A stretch of 64,000 bases of DNA. It comes from Proteiniphilum sp. (GTDB lineage Bacteria; Bacteroidota; Bacteroidia; Bacteroidales; Dysgonomonadaceae). The stretch lies in contig JADLKK010000003.1 in NCBI GenBank assembly GCA_016839025.1, positions 1-64,000 of the forward strand, in the 5' to 3' direction. Positions 42,549-51,275 of the stretch are shown here, piece after piece (the first letter of the stretch is position 1; each line of letters opens with the position of its first letter). The position numbers and the translations under genes are program-made. Below the pieces are notes generated by a model. That model saw only the letters and a list, made by a program, of their open reading frames with translations, ran no database searches and had not been told where the DNA came from.

Positions 42549-42603
42549 AGGGCGGGTTTGCGCGCAGCGTTTCCAGTCGGATTGCATCTTTCGTAATGTA
42601 TAC

Positions 42604-42615
42604 ATGAGATCTCAT
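42604..42615. promoter_or_regulatory. 12-bp perfect palindrome upstream of the Ig-like lipoprotein gene
   Basis: ATGAGATCTCAT is a perfect dyad with no spacer, 41 bp before the start codon, in a 107-bp gap. It could be an operator for a dimeric regulator. No promoter with a perfect -7 box is seen nearby. Confidence 0.3.
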
Positions 42616-42655
42616 TCTTACAGAATTATTATCAATCATTAAAATTGTATTCCTT

Positions 42656-42973
42656 ATGAAGATAAAATCAAGCTATCTATTCTTTTTGTTGCTGGCAGGT
42701 GCATCGCTGGTCGCCTGTGATAATGATGAGGCTGAAACCAAACTCACTTTCGATAAGAACAGTGTCACCATCAGCGTCGACGAGACCGATACCGTAAAGG
42801 TGAATGGTGGTGTAACACCCTATACCGCTGTTGAAACCGATGCCACCGTGGTTGATGCGACTGTGAACAGTGCTAAAATTGCCGTCAAAGGACTGAAGGT
42901 CGGCAATACCACGGTCAAGGTGACCGATAAGAATGGGGTAAGTGCCACTTTTGCGGTGAAGGTGGAAGAGTAA
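42656..42973 (+). CDS. Small lipoprotein with one Ig-like (BIG2-type) domain
   Basis: This 105-residue protein has a signal peptide with a lipobox LVAC (18-21), an acidic linker (DNDEAET), then a single all-beta domain of about 75 residues. Its pattern KNSVTISVDETDTVKVNGG...KIAVKGLKVGNTTVKVTDKNG resembles bacterial Ig-like group 2 or the domains of pilus/cell-surface proteins. The acidic residues after Cys21 are compatible with surface export in Bacteroidetes, but the exact export signal is not certain. A strong terminator follows, so it is probably a single-gene unit. No function is known. Confidence 0.8.
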   Translation: MKIKSSYLFFLLLAGASLVACDNDEAETKLTFDKNSVTISVDETDTVKVNGGVTPYTAVETDATVVDATVNSAKIAVKGLKVGNTTVKVTDKNGVSATFAVKVEE

Positions 42974-42997
42974 CCGTAACAAAGAGTCTATTATGCG

Positions 42998-43045
42998 GCA
43001 GCCTCTTCCCGTGCATGCAGGGAGGAGGTTGCTCTTTTTTCTTTC
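42998..43045 (+). terminator. Rho-independent terminator after the Ig-like lipoprotein gene
   Basis: GCAGCCTCTTCCC pairs with GGGAGGAGGTTGC (42998-43032, two G-T wobbles) around a 9-nt loop, followed by TCTTTTTTCTTT. It is among the strongest terminators in the window. Confidence 0.82.
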
Positions 43046-43161
43046 GCAATAAACCTTTCTGTCCGGTTTGCATCAAACCAAAACACCCGACAGGTTGTTT
43101 ACTGGTTGACAGGAGATCTCCGGTATCCTCCCTCAATCATTCTACCCCGAAATAGAAACAT

Positions 43162-46100
43162 ATGAAAACCATGACCCTGTTTATGATCTTCCTGCTCACT
43201 GTTTGCGGGATGTCAGCGCAACAAGAAGCAACGATGCCCAAGCACGTTTATGCCCGTCAATGGGAGGAGGTGGCTGCACTGGAAAAAAAATCCTTGCCCC
43301 AATCGGCGGCAGAGGAGGTTGACCGGATTCTCCGTCTGGCAGTGAGTGACCAAAATGGTCCACAGGTGATCAAAGCACTGATTCACCTTGGGAAATATGA
43401 CCTGGCACGTGATACGGAGAACGACACCCTGGTTTTTAACCGGCTGCAGGGGATGCTGGAGAAGAGCAGTGACGCGGTGGAAAAAGCGGTGTTACACTCC
43501 ATGCTGGGAGAGCTGTACATGCAATACTACCAGAAAGATCAGTGGCAGATTCGTCAGCGTACGGAACTGCAGGGTTATATCCCTTCCGATATGAAGGAGT
43601 GGACACGCAACATCTTCTACGACCGGGTGGTGGAGCATATGGAAGCATCGCTGGCCGAACGGGAGCATCTCGAAAAGGAAAAGGTTTCTACTTTTGCGGC
43701 AGTCGTGGACGAAGGGAAGGATTCCCGGAGCTATTATCCCACGATGTATGACTTTCTGGCGCGCCGTGCCATTGAGCAGTACGGGCAGTTGACGGGTGAT
43801 GAAGATCTGAGCCGCACGCTTGCCGGAAAGCAGATTGCACCCGAATCTCTCTTTGCTCCTGCGGAGAGATATGTGCAACTCCCATTCAATCCGCAACCGG
43901 GGGAGTACAACCTGATGTTATTCGAGTGCTATCGCAAACTAATGGTTTCTCTGATGGAGAGAGGCTTGAGCCGTTCAGTACTGCTCACTGAACTGGATAA
44001 GCTGGAGTCACTCTCCGGCCTGCAGCCTGCCTATGGAACTTCTGCCTTGCCATCACTCGAAAATATGCTGCAAAAGTGGGAGGGAGATCCTCTTCGCGTG
44101 GAGGTGATTGACAGGATGGCAATCCTGCGACAAATGGATATATACAGTACCGCAGTGAAAGACAAGGCTCTCGGCGAACAAAAGGCAAAGGAGCTTTACA
44201 CCTTCCTGCAACAGTCCATTGAACAGTTTTCCGACTACGAAAGAATAGCCTTGTTGGAGAACAGATTGGGACAGCTTACCTCTCCCTATTTCACTGTGAA
44301 AGGCAACAACACTTTTCCGAGAGAGGGGGAGAAGGTGATCGGTGTCACTTTCAAAAACCTTCGTTCACTCACGGCCAGGCTCTATCGCATCGATACCCCT
44401 GTCGATGTGCGGATGCACCAATCGGGTGTAGGGCAAACCATCGATAAGAAGAGAACCTTTGTGAAGGAGATCCCGGTGCAGCTGCCGGATATACCTCCCT
44501 ACCTGGAGAGAGAGGCAACGATTGAGCTTGAGCTGCAGGAAGCGGGGAGCTACATGCTCCTGTTTGAGTCACAACCGGAAACAAAAGGTATGAATCAGGA
44601 AGCTTCTTTTTTTGCTGTCTCCGACCTGGCGATTTTCACCCGCACGGCAGACAAGGATCTGCACCATTTCTTCGTGGTGGATAGGGTGACCGGCAGGCCT
44701 GTCCCCGATGCAGAGGTTCATCTCTACCACCTGCCCGGTAACTGGCGCGACTCACGGCTCACAGAACTGGCCAGCGTTACCTCCAACAGTGATGGCCTGG
44801 CTGTTTACAAGGGTGATGATTCCGGACGCAATCTCTTTTATCATGCTACCAAGGGGGATGACGACGGGTCGTTGCTGAGCCGTCTCAGCTCCTCCCGATA
44901 TTATACTGCTAACGATACAGCTGAGAAAAGTGAACAGCTAACCCTTTTCACCGACCGGTCGCTCTATCGCCCGGGACAGACGCTCTATTACAAAGGGGTG
45001 TTGACCAGGGAAACCGATTCAAAAAGGTCGCTTGTCAGTGGGAGCAGAACAGAGGTCTCGCTGCATGATGCCAATGGGGAGAAGATTGCTTCACAAACGG
45101 TTGTCACCAACGAATATGGTTCCATTTCCGGTGAGTTTGTTTTGCCACAGGGACTCCTTTCCGGCACCTTCTCGCTTCAAAACAAAGCGGGTTCCCTCTC
45201 TTTTCGTGTGGAGGAGTACAAGCGTCCCACCTTCGAGGTGACATTCGATCCCGTGGAGGGAAGCTATCGCTTTGGTGAGGACCTGAAAGGGAAGGCGATT
45301 GCCTATTCAGGTGTGCCGCTGCAAGGGGCTGCCGTCGATTACCGTATCACCCGGCAACAGAGTTGGTGGCGTTTCTGGGGTGGTGCGCCGGAGCAGTTCG
45401 CGACAGGGGGGGTAACCAGTGATGATCAGGGTGGCTTTGAGATCCGCTTTACCCCGGAAAAGAGGGATACAGGACAGGGCAGAGGGGCTGCTTTTACCTT
45501 TACGGCGGAGGCAACCGTCACCGATCTGAACGGGGAGACCCAAACAGGCAACTATTCCCTCTCCGTGGGAGATCTCTCGATGATGCTGCAACTGGAGATG
45601 GAAGAACGGTGGAATAAAGCGAGCTCCGACCCGGTCCTGATCAGCGCGAAAAACCTCAGCGGTAGCGACGTCATAGCTGCAGGCAGCTATGTTGTTTATG
45701 CTCTTGATGAGAATGACTCTATTCGAAAAGAGATGGTTAGAGGTGATTTCGAAACAGGACCCCAACCCCAGCTCAAAAAAGAGCTCTCCCGCCTTCGCTC
45801 CGGAAAATACCGGGTGAGTCTCTCGTCACGAGACGATGGAGGCAATCCGGTGGAAGCGGAGAAAGATCTGATTATTTTCTCTTTTGGTGATAAGCGCCCT
45901 CCGGTGAAAACGAACGACTGGTTTGTGGTTCGCAACAGAACCTATGCACCCGGGAAGCCCGCAGAGTTATTGCTGGGTGCGACCGACAGGGTGTATCTGC
46001 TGTATGAGCTCTGGAAGGAAAAGCAACTGCTGGAGCGGAAGTGGTTGACACTGGATAAAGAGAACAGACGTTTCAGCATCCCATATAGAGAGGAGTACGG

Positions 46101-49026
46101 AGAGGGTGTTACGCTGATGCTCTCCCACGTGAAGGATGAACAGTTTGTCAACCATCACATCGATCTGCTTCGCAAAGAGGAGAAAAAGGAGCTGAAGGTG
46201 AAGCTGGATATATTCCGCGACAGGATCCGTCCCGGCGGCAATGAGGAGTGGCGGGTCACGGTGACCGATGAGAAGGGTAACCCTGCCGCCGCAGAGCTAC
46301 TGGCCTCGATGTATGACTTTTCACTCGACCGGATCTACCCGTCGCAACCCTGGGTGCTTCCGACGGCATCGTCGACCCGTTACCGGTCGGCCGCACCTTT
46401 CTCACGCGACTACTCGTTCAACACCTCACACGGCATGGGCAATGCGGCTCATCCCTGGAAGTCGGTCCCACCTTTCCGTTTCGACAGTTTCAACTGGCAT
46501 GGCTTTGCATTCTCCAATCATCAATTCTCTATCCGGGGCATTATGGCGGGGACAAGGGCGCAAAGCCTGAGTGAGTCTGAAGTGGTTGCATTCGGGGCAA
46601 GCAAAAAGGAAGATGTAGCAGGGAGTGCCGTGACAGCTGATATCGAGGCGGCTGATTATCAGCATGCTGCTCCTGCACCGGAAAAGAAGGCAACGCCACA
46701 GGTGCGGAGCAATTTCAGCGAGACCGCCTTTTTCTATCCGCAGCTGCGCACCAACGAGAGAGGTGAGACGCAGATCGCCTTCAGGGTGCCGGAGAGCAAC
46801 ACCCGCTGGCGCTTTCGCCTGCTGGCGCATGACAGGGAGCTGAGCAGCGCCAGCGCTGAAGCCTTCACTATTTCGCAGAAGGAGTTGATGGTGACACCCA
46901 ACATGCCCCGCTTCCTGCGGGAGGGTGATCATGCCACCATCAGTACCAAGATCTCCAACCTCTCCGACAGCCTCCTTACGGGAGCGGTACGGCTGGAACT
47001 CATCGACCCCCTTACCGAAGAGCGGATCCAGGAGATTTCCCTGGTGGATGCTGTGCAGCCGTTCACCCTGACTGCCGGCACCTCCACCAATGCTGCCTGG
47101 AGCTTCGATCTCTCCACGGGAATTGATCTTCTTGGGGTGCGTATTGTTGCGGAGAGCGAGCTGTTCAGCGACGGCGAACAGCATGCGCTGGCGATATTGC
47201 CCAGCCGGATGATGGTGACCGAGAGCCTGCGGATGGACCTGAACGGCAGTGAAACGAAACAGTTCACCATGGATCGCCTGCTGGAAGGCAGCTCCCCGAC
47301 GGCGGAGGAGTACCAGCTCACCCTTGAGTTTGCCTCATCCCCCGCCTGGTACGCGCTGCAGGCCCTGCCGGTGCTGAGTGATCCCGCCAATGACAATGCG
47401 GTGGCTTGGTTCGCCTCCTACTACAGCACATCGTTGGGTGCCCATATCGGCGGGAGCTATCCCCGGGTAAGCGCCATGGTGGATGCCTGGCAGAAAGAGG
47501 GGAGAAGCGGTGAGGCATTGCTGTCACAGCTCGCCAAAAATGAAGAGCTGAAGAATCTCTTGCTGGAGGAGACCCCTTGGGTACTGGAAGCACGCAATGA
47601 ATCAGAACAGCGACAACGGCTGTCGCTGTTGTTCGACCTGAACCGTAGCCGCGATCAACTCAGCCGCTCGGTGCGTCGCCTGCAGGAACTGCAGACCGGA
47701 GAGGGTGGATGGAGCTGGTACAAAGGGTTCCGTCCCTCTGTTGGAATCACCCACTATCTCCTGTATGGTTTCAGTCGCCTGCAGGAGCTGGGAGCCTTAC
47801 GGCCTGATGATCCGATCCTTTCCATGCAATCGCGGGCAGTCGCCTTTGCCGATGCGGAGGCAGCGCGGCGTTTCGAGGTGTTGAAAAAGCAGAACAAGGA
47901 TTGGAAAAAAATGAAATCGATCCCGCTAACCGATCTTGAATATCTATACATGCGATCCGCATATGCAGATCGCCCCATGGATCAAGAGGTGGAGGAGATG
48001 GTTGCTTTTTATCGTTCCGTGGTGAAAAGGAACTGGACAACTTATGGACTCTATGAGCGTTCCCTGATTGCCATGCTGATGCATCGCGACGGTGAGAAGG
48101 AGGTGCTGCAGGCGATTTTGCGCTCCTACCGAGAGCATGCCACAGAGTCACAAGAGCTGGGCACCTACTGGGCCAACAACAGGGCGCAGGTCTTTATGTC
48201 GCAGTCCGCTATCTCGGTGCATACCTTTATCATGGATGCCTTTCGTGTGGGAGGTGCCTCCACGGATGAGGCCGACCAGATGAAACGGTGGCTGCTGAAG
48301 CAGAAGCAGACCCAGCTGTGGGAGACTACCCATGCCACGACCGATGCGGTCTATGCGCTGCTGAGCAGCGGCAGCGACTGGTTTACCGCCACAGGGGAGA
48401 CCACCGTCACCGTGGGTGACAAGCTGGTGGAGACGGCCAACAGGGCGACGGGAACAGGCTATTTCAAAACCTCTTGGAGTCGCTCCGAAGTAACTCCCCG
48501 AATGGGGAAGGTTACCGTTCGGCACAAGGGATCTGGTCCCGCCTGGGGAGCCCTCTACCGCCAATATTTTGAGGAGATGGACAAGGTGGTCAAAACCGAT
48601 GGATCACTCGATGTGGAAAAGGAGCTGTTCCTGGAGCAGACCCATGCATCGGGAAGGGTTCTGGTGCCACTTACCGAAGAACGATCTTTACAGGTGGGCG
48701 ACAAGGTGGTGGTGCGGCTTACTCTTCGCAACGACCGTGACCTGGAGTTCGTGCAGCTGAAGGAGATGCGTGCCGCCTGCTTCGAACCGGTTACGCAACT
48801 CTCCGGGATGGCATGGCAAAACGGAGTGCCTTATTACCAGGCCACGAAAGATGCCTCCACCTCTTTCTTCTTCGAACTGCTACCGGGCGGTACCCGGGTG
48901 TTTGAATATTCCCTTTATGTGACCCGCTCCGGCAGCTACTCAGGTGGTACCGCCACTGTGCAATGCCTCTACGCTCCCGAATTCAGATCCCATGCCGATG
49001 GTATGCGAATTATTGTTAAAGAGTAA
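43162..49026 (+). CDS. Alpha-2-macroglobulin family protein lacking the thioester motif
   Basis: This 1954-residue exported protein has a signal peptide (KTMTLFMIFLLTVCGMSAQ) without a lipobox. An N-terminal helical region (about 30-330) comes first. Macroglobulin beta domains follow, with an MG2-like LTLFTDRSLYRPGQTLYYKGV segment near residue 595. Next come a bait-like region (about 1130-1170, low complexity with APAPEKKATP), the A2M core AFFYPQLRTNERGETQIAFRVPESNTRWRFRLLAHD, an MG10-like domain and an alpha-helical terpenoid-cyclase-like region (about 1390-1730). Where thioester-type homologues have P-x-C-x-EQ, this protein reads LPVLSDPANDNAVAWF (about 1404-1419), so it cannot trap proteases covalently. 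Such proteins guard the periplasm or act as structural envelope proteins. No pbpC neighbour is present. Confidence 0.9.
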   Translation: MKTMTLFMIFLLTVCGMSAQQEATMPKHVYARQWEEVAALEKKSLPQSAAEEVDRILRLAVSDQNGPQVIKALIHLGKYDLARDTENDTLVFNRLQGMLEKSSDAVEKAVLHSMLGELYMQYYQKDQWQIRQRTELQGYIPSDMKEWTRNIFYDRVVEHMEASLAEREHLEKEKVSTFAAVVDEGKDSRSYYPTMYDFLARRAIEQYGQLTGDEDLSRTLAGKQIAPESLFAPAERYVQLPFNPQPGEYNLMLFECYRKLMVSLMERGLSRSVLLTELDKLESLSGLQPAYGTSALPSLENMLQKWEGDPLRVEVIDRMAILRQMDIYSTAVKDKALGEQKAKELYTFLQQSIEQFSDYERIALLENRLGQLTSPYFTVKGNNTFPREGEKVIGVTFKNLRSLTARLYRIDTPVDVRMHQSGVGQTIDKKRTFVKEIPVQLPDIPPYLEREATIELELQEAGSYMLLFESQPETKGMNQEASFFAVSDLAIFTRTADKDLHHFFVVDRVTGRPVPDAEVHLYHLPGNWRDSRLTELASVTSNSDGLAVYKGDDSGRNLFYHATKGDDDGSLLSRLSSSRYYTANDTAEKSEQLTLFTDRSLYRPGQTLYYKGVLTRETDSKRSLVSGSRTEVSLHDANGEKIASQTVVTNEYGSISGEFVLPQGLLSGTFSLQNKAGSLSFRVEEYKRPTFEVTFDPVEGSYRFGEDLKGKAIAYSGVPLQGAAVDYRITRQQSWWRFWGGAPEQFATGGVTSDDQGGFEIRFTPEKRDTGQGRGAAFTFTAEATVTDLNGETQTGNYSLSVGDLSMMLQLEMEERWNKASSDPVLISAKNLSGSDVIAAGSYVVYALDENDSIRKEMVRGDFETGPQPQLKKELSRLRSGKYRVSLSSRDDGGNPVEAEKDLIIFSFGDKRPPVKTNDWFVVRNRTYAPGKPAELLLGATDRVYLLYELWKEKQLLERKWLTLDKENRRFSIPYREEYGEGVTLMLSHVKDEQFVNHHIDLLRKEEKKELKVKLDIFRDRIRPGGNEEWRVTVTDEKGNPAAAELLASMYDFSLDRIYPSQPWVLPTASSTRYRSAAPFSRDYSFNTSHGMGNAAHPWKSVPPFRFDSFNWHGFAFSNHQFSIRGIMAGTRAQSLSESEVVAFGASKKEDVAGSAVTADIEAADYQHAAPAPEKKATPQVRSNFSETAFFYPQLRTNERGETQIAFRVPESNTRWRFRLLAHDRELSSASAEAFTISQKELMVTPNMPRFLREGDHATISTKISNLSDSLLTGAVRLELIDPLTEERIQEISLVDAVQPFTLTAGTSTNAAWSFDLSTGIDLLGVRIVAESELFSDGEQHALAILPSRMMVTESLRMDLNGSETKQFTMDRLLEGSSPTAEEYQLTLEFASSPAWYALQALPVLSDPANDNAVAWFASYYSTSLGAHIGGSYPRVSAMVDAWQKEGRSGEALLSQLAKNEELKNLLLEETPWVLEARNESEQRQRLSLLFDLNRSRDQLSRSVRRLQELQTGEGGWSWYKGFRPSVGITHYLLYGFSRLQELGALRPDDPILSMQSRAVAFADAEAARRFEVLKKQNKDWKKMKSIPLTDLEYLYMRSAYADRPMDQEVEEMVAFYRSVVKRNWTTYGLYERSLIAMLMHRDGEKEVLQAILRSYREHATESQELGTYWANNRAQVFMSQSAISVHTFIMDAFRVGGASTDEADQMKRWLLKQKQTQLWETTHATTDAVYALLSSGSDWFTATGETTVTVGDKLVETANRATGTGYFKTSWSRSEVTPRMGKVTVRHKGSGPAWGALYRQYFEEMDKVVKTDGSLDVEKELFLEQTHASGRVLVPLTEERSLQVGDKVVVRLTLRNDRDLEFVQLKEMRAACFEPVTQLSGMAWQNGVPYYQATKDASTSFFFELLPGGTRVFEYSLYVTRSGSYSGGTATVQCLYAPEFRSHADGMRIIVKE

Positions 49027-49047
49027 ACAGCTGGTTCACAAAATTGT

Positions 49048-49055
49048 TACTTTTG
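49048..49055 (+). promoter_or_regulatory. -7 promoter element for the DUF1573 gene
   Basis: TACTTTTG matches TAnnTTTG. The predicted transcript start near 49062 gives a leader of 30-45 nt. Confidence 0.5.
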
Positions 49056-49104
49056 TAGCAACGAGAAGAATTGGAACGATAGAAAACGATTAATGGAACA
49101 TGAT

Positions 49105-49491
49105 ATGAAACGAGCAAGCCTATTGATTCTCTCCGCAATCATCTGCAGCCTGATGGCCTTCTCTCAGCAGAAGCCGGCAGTTGAGTTTGTGAAAACAGAG
49201 CATGACTTCGGGACCATCAAAGAGGAGATGGGTGCGGTCACCACCCAGTTTGCGTTTACAAACACCGGTAAGAGCCCGCTGATCATTCAACGCGTCTCAG
49301 CCTCGTGTGGATGCACCACGCCCGGTTATACCCGTGAACCGATCCTGCCCGGAAAGAAAGGAACCATCTCTGCCAAATATTCCACGATAGCTCGTCCCGG
49401 AACCTTTAACAAGACGATCACCGTCTATACAAATGTGCCGGATACTGTCTATGTGCTCAGAATCAAAGGGAATGTGATCCCGAAGAAATAG
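49105..49491 (+). CDS. DUF1573 domain periplasmic protein
   Basis: This 128-residue protein (132 from ATG 49093) has a signal peptide ending near FSQQ and one DUF1573 domain, an Ig/ASH-like beta fold common in Bacteroidetes. Typical features are VEFVKTEHDFGTIKEE, FTNTGKSPLIIQRVSASCGCTTPGY with the paired cysteines CGC, and FNKTITVYTNVPDTVYVLRIKGNV. The start at 49105 places the signal peptide directly at the N-terminus. The function of the family is unknown. It lies after the macroglobulin gene but has its own promoter and terminator. Confidence 0.9.
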   Translation: MKRASLLILSAIICSLMAFSQQKPAVEFVKTEHDFGTIKEEMGAVTTQFAFTNTGKSPLIIQRVSASCGCTTPGYTREPILPGKKGTISAKYSTIARPGTFNKTITVYTNVPDTVYVLRIKGNVIPKK

Positions 49492-49505
49492 ACTCCCCCG
49501 CAGGA

Positions 49506-49536
49506 TTGCGAATGCAGACCGAATAAAGTATCTTTG
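49506..49536 (+). promoter_or_regulatory. Promoter of meaB (TTG-N20-TATCTTTG)
   Basis: A -33 TTG (49506-49508) and a perfect -7 TATCTTTG (49529-49536) are separated by 20 bp. The -7 box lies inside the loop of the terminator-like hairpin 49518-49554. Confidence 0.62.
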
Positions 49537-49560
49537 CAGGAGCTTCCATTCGGTTTTTTT
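49518..49560 (+). terminator. Terminator-like hairpin of the DUF1573 gene
   Basis: ACCGAAT (49518-49524) and ATTCGGT (49548-49554) form a 7-bp stem closed by a 23-nt loop, and a run of seven T follows (49554-49560). The long loop makes it weaker than a standard terminator. Confidence 0.5.
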
Positions 49561-49573
49561 ACTTTGAGCAACG

Positions 49574-50665
49574 ATGGAACATCCCGAGAACGACCCCAAA
49601 TACAACGGCCTGAAAGTGAACAAAGGTATCACACAGCCACCCAGCGTGAATCCCTATCGCAAGAAACGGAGCAGGCAGATGTTGCGTCCTGCGGATGAGT
49701 ATGTGAATGGGATCCTCTCCGGAGACCGGGTGATTCTCAGTCAGGCGGTGACCCTGGTGGAAAGCTCTCTTCCGGATCATCAGGAGAGGGCGCAGGCTAT
49801 TATCGAACAGTGCCTGCCATACTCGGGTAGCTCTGTCAGAGTGGGAATCACCGGTGTTCCGGGTGCCGGAAAAAGCACCTCCATCGACGCGTTCGGCATG
49901 CACCTGCTGGAGAAAGGGCACAAACTGGCGGTACTGGCTATCGACCCCTCCAGCGAGCGCTCCAAGGGGAGCATCCTGGGCGACAAGACACGGATGGAGA
50001 AGCTCTCCATGGCGCAGAATGCTTTTATCCGTCCTTCCCCGTCGGCGGGATCACTGGGTGGCGTGGCACGCAAAACACGCGAGATCATCGTGCTCTGTGA
50101 AGCGGCGGGCTTTGATTACCTCTTCGTGGAAACGGTAGGGGTGGGGCAGTCGGAGACGGCGGTCCACTCGATGGTCGATTTCTTCCTGCTGATCCAGCTG
50201 GCCGGCACCGGCGACGAACTGCAGGGCATCAAACGGGGTATCATGGAGATGGCCGACGGCATCGTGATCAACAAGGCGGATGGCGACAACCTCGACAAGG
50301 CAAACATGGCCCGGCGGCAGTTGCGCAACGCCCTTCATCTTTTCCCTCTGCCGGAGTCGGGCTGGTCACCTGAGGTGCTGACCTATTCGGGCTATTATAA
50401 GATCGGCATCGCCGAGGTCTGGGAGATGATCCACCGCTATATCGACTTTGTGAAAAAGAACGGTTATTTTGACCGCAAACGGAAGGAACAGGCGAAGTAC
50501 TGGATGTTTGAAAGCATCAACGAGCAGCTGCGCAGCGGCTTCTACCGCGACCCGGAGATTGCTCACCTGCTGACACGGCTTGAAAGTGAGGTGCTGCAGG
50601 ACCGCAAGAGCTCCTTCACGGCTGCACGGGAAGCACTGGATGCCTACTACCGTATCCACCGGTAA
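49574..50665 (+). CDS. meaB: MeaB/ArgK family GTPase (methylmalonyl-CoA mutase chaperone)
   Basis: This G3E P-loop GTPase protects and reloads adenosylcobalamin in methylmalonyl-CoA mutase. The 363-residue protein has Walker A GVPGAGKSTSID, LAIDPSSERSKGSILGDKTRM, the switch region FVETVGVGQSETAVHSMVD and the guanine-binding NKADGDN. The family-typical N-terminal helices (about 30-75) and C-terminal dimerisation arm (about 290-363) are present. The mutase genes are not in the window; their presence elsewhere is inferred and would fit a succinate-propionate fermentation. Confidence 0.94.
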   Translation: MEHPENDPKYNGLKVNKGITQPPSVNPYRKKRSRQMLRPADEYVNGILSGDRVILSQAVTLVESSLPDHQERAQAIIEQCLPYSGSSVRVGITGVPGAGKSTSIDAFGMHLLEKGHKLAVLAIDPSSERSKGSILGDKTRMEKLSMAQNAFIRPSPSAGSLGGVARKTREIIVLCEAAGFDYLFVETVGVGQSETAVHSMVDFFLLIQLAGTGDELQGIKRGIMEMADGIVINKADGDNLDKANMARRQLRNALHLFPLPESGWSPEVLTYSGYYKIGIAEVWEMIHRYIDFVKKNGYFDRKRKEQAKYWMFESINEQLRSGFYRDPEIAHLLTRLESEVLQDRKSSFTAAREALDAYYRIHR

Positions 50666-50716
50666 AAAAGTGATAAAAAAATATCCCGGAAAGAATCACT
50701 GTTATATTTTTTTCCA

Positions 50717-50724
50717 TAACTTTG
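50717..50724 (+). promoter_or_regulatory. -7 promoter element for the tRNA-Glu-like gene
   Basis: TAACTTTG matches TAnnTTTG and predicts a transcript start near 50731, ten bases before the tRNA 5' end. Confidence 0.6.
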
Positions 50725-50740
50725 CATCATCATTCTAAAG

Positions 50741-50812
50741 GGCGCATTCTTCTAACGGTTAGGAAAATTGTTTCTCAGGCAATGAATAGCGGTTCGATTC
50801 CGCTATGCGCAC
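50741..50812 (+). tRNA. tRNA-Glu (anticodon CUC), atypical acceptor end
   Basis: The sequence folds as a cloverleaf: acceptor GGCGCAT/ATGCGCA, D stem TTCT/GGAA with loop AACGGTTA (conserved A14, G18, G19, A21), anticodon stem ATTGT/GCAAT with loop TTCTCAG, variable loop GAAT, and T stem AGCGG/CCGCT with loop TTCGATT. The anticodon at 50774-50776 is CTC, reading GAG. Position 1:72 is G-A instead of a pair and the discriminator would be C, which is unusual for tRNA-Glu. CCA is not encoded. A promoter and a strong terminator flank it, so it is expressed as a single-gene unit. It may be a functional minor isoacceptor or a decaying copy. Confidence 0.72.
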
Positions 50813-50818
50813 ATCTAC

Positions 50819-50862
50819 AGGCTTCTGCAATACCTTTGTATTGGGAAGCCTTTATTATTTTG
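50819..50862 (+). terminator. Rho-independent terminator of the tRNA gene
   Basis: AGGCTTC-CAATAC pairs with GTATTG-GAAGCCT (50819-50851) around a CTTT loop, with a small internal mismatch, followed by a T-rich tail TTATTATTTT. Confidence 0.83.
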
Positions 50863-51196
50863 CAGATTGCCCTGTGATAAGAACCCACTCAAGTTTCGTC
50901 TGATATTTTTATGATGGTCTCAGTGAATGCGAAGGCATATCAATATTCTGTGGGGGAATCGGTTGGGTAAAACATTGAACTGGGTCTGATCTGACTCTTT
51001 ACTGCTTCGAATATAGTAGAACGAGTTTAGAACCATATTAGAACGAGATTAGAACGTGTACCGAACGAAATGAGACTTTTGATCCATTTGGCTTCATCTC
51101 TATTCCGGTATTTTTTCTACGGTTTTCAAGGTTAACATTACCCTTCCAGGCAGGATCTCAGTCATTAACAGGAGAGGGGATCACACCATGGGCGAT
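50863..51196. other. Intergenic region between convergent tRNA and yebC units
   Basis: This stretch of more than 300 bp between two terminators holds no gene I can support. Its only structure is the 11-bp-period array at 51015-51069. Open frames entering from 51188 are antisense to yebC and not protein-like. Confidence 0.6.
51015..51069. repeat. Degenerate 11-bp tandem array (TTAGAACNNN core)
   Basis: Five units follow head to tail at exactly 11-bp spacing: AGTAGAACGAG, TTTAGAACCAT, ATTAGAACGAG, ATTAGAACGTG and TACCGAACGAA. GAAC is invariant and the flanks vary. Units this short with no spacers rule out a CRISPR array. Confidence 0.8.
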
Positions 51197-51227
51197 AAAA
51201 AAAGCGGGGGATGTTGCATCCCTCGCT
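51197..51227 (-). terminator. Rho-independent terminator of yebC
   Basis: On the minus strand AGCGAGGGATG-CAA-CATCCCCCGCT (51203-51227) forms an 11-bp stem with one mismatch, followed by seven T. It ends the pheT-yebC transcript. Confidence 0.8.
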
Positions 51228-51275
51228 TACTCATTTTTTGGCCCGTTTCACATGGCGGGAAACGGATCGAGCTGT

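Noticed and set aside
51015-51069. CRISPR array
   Set aside because: Units are 11 bp with no spacer-sized unique sequence, and no cas gene is in the window.
50863-51196. Small genes in the tRNA-yebC gap
   Set aside because: Short frames here have no promoter, no family likeness and are broken by the repeat array.
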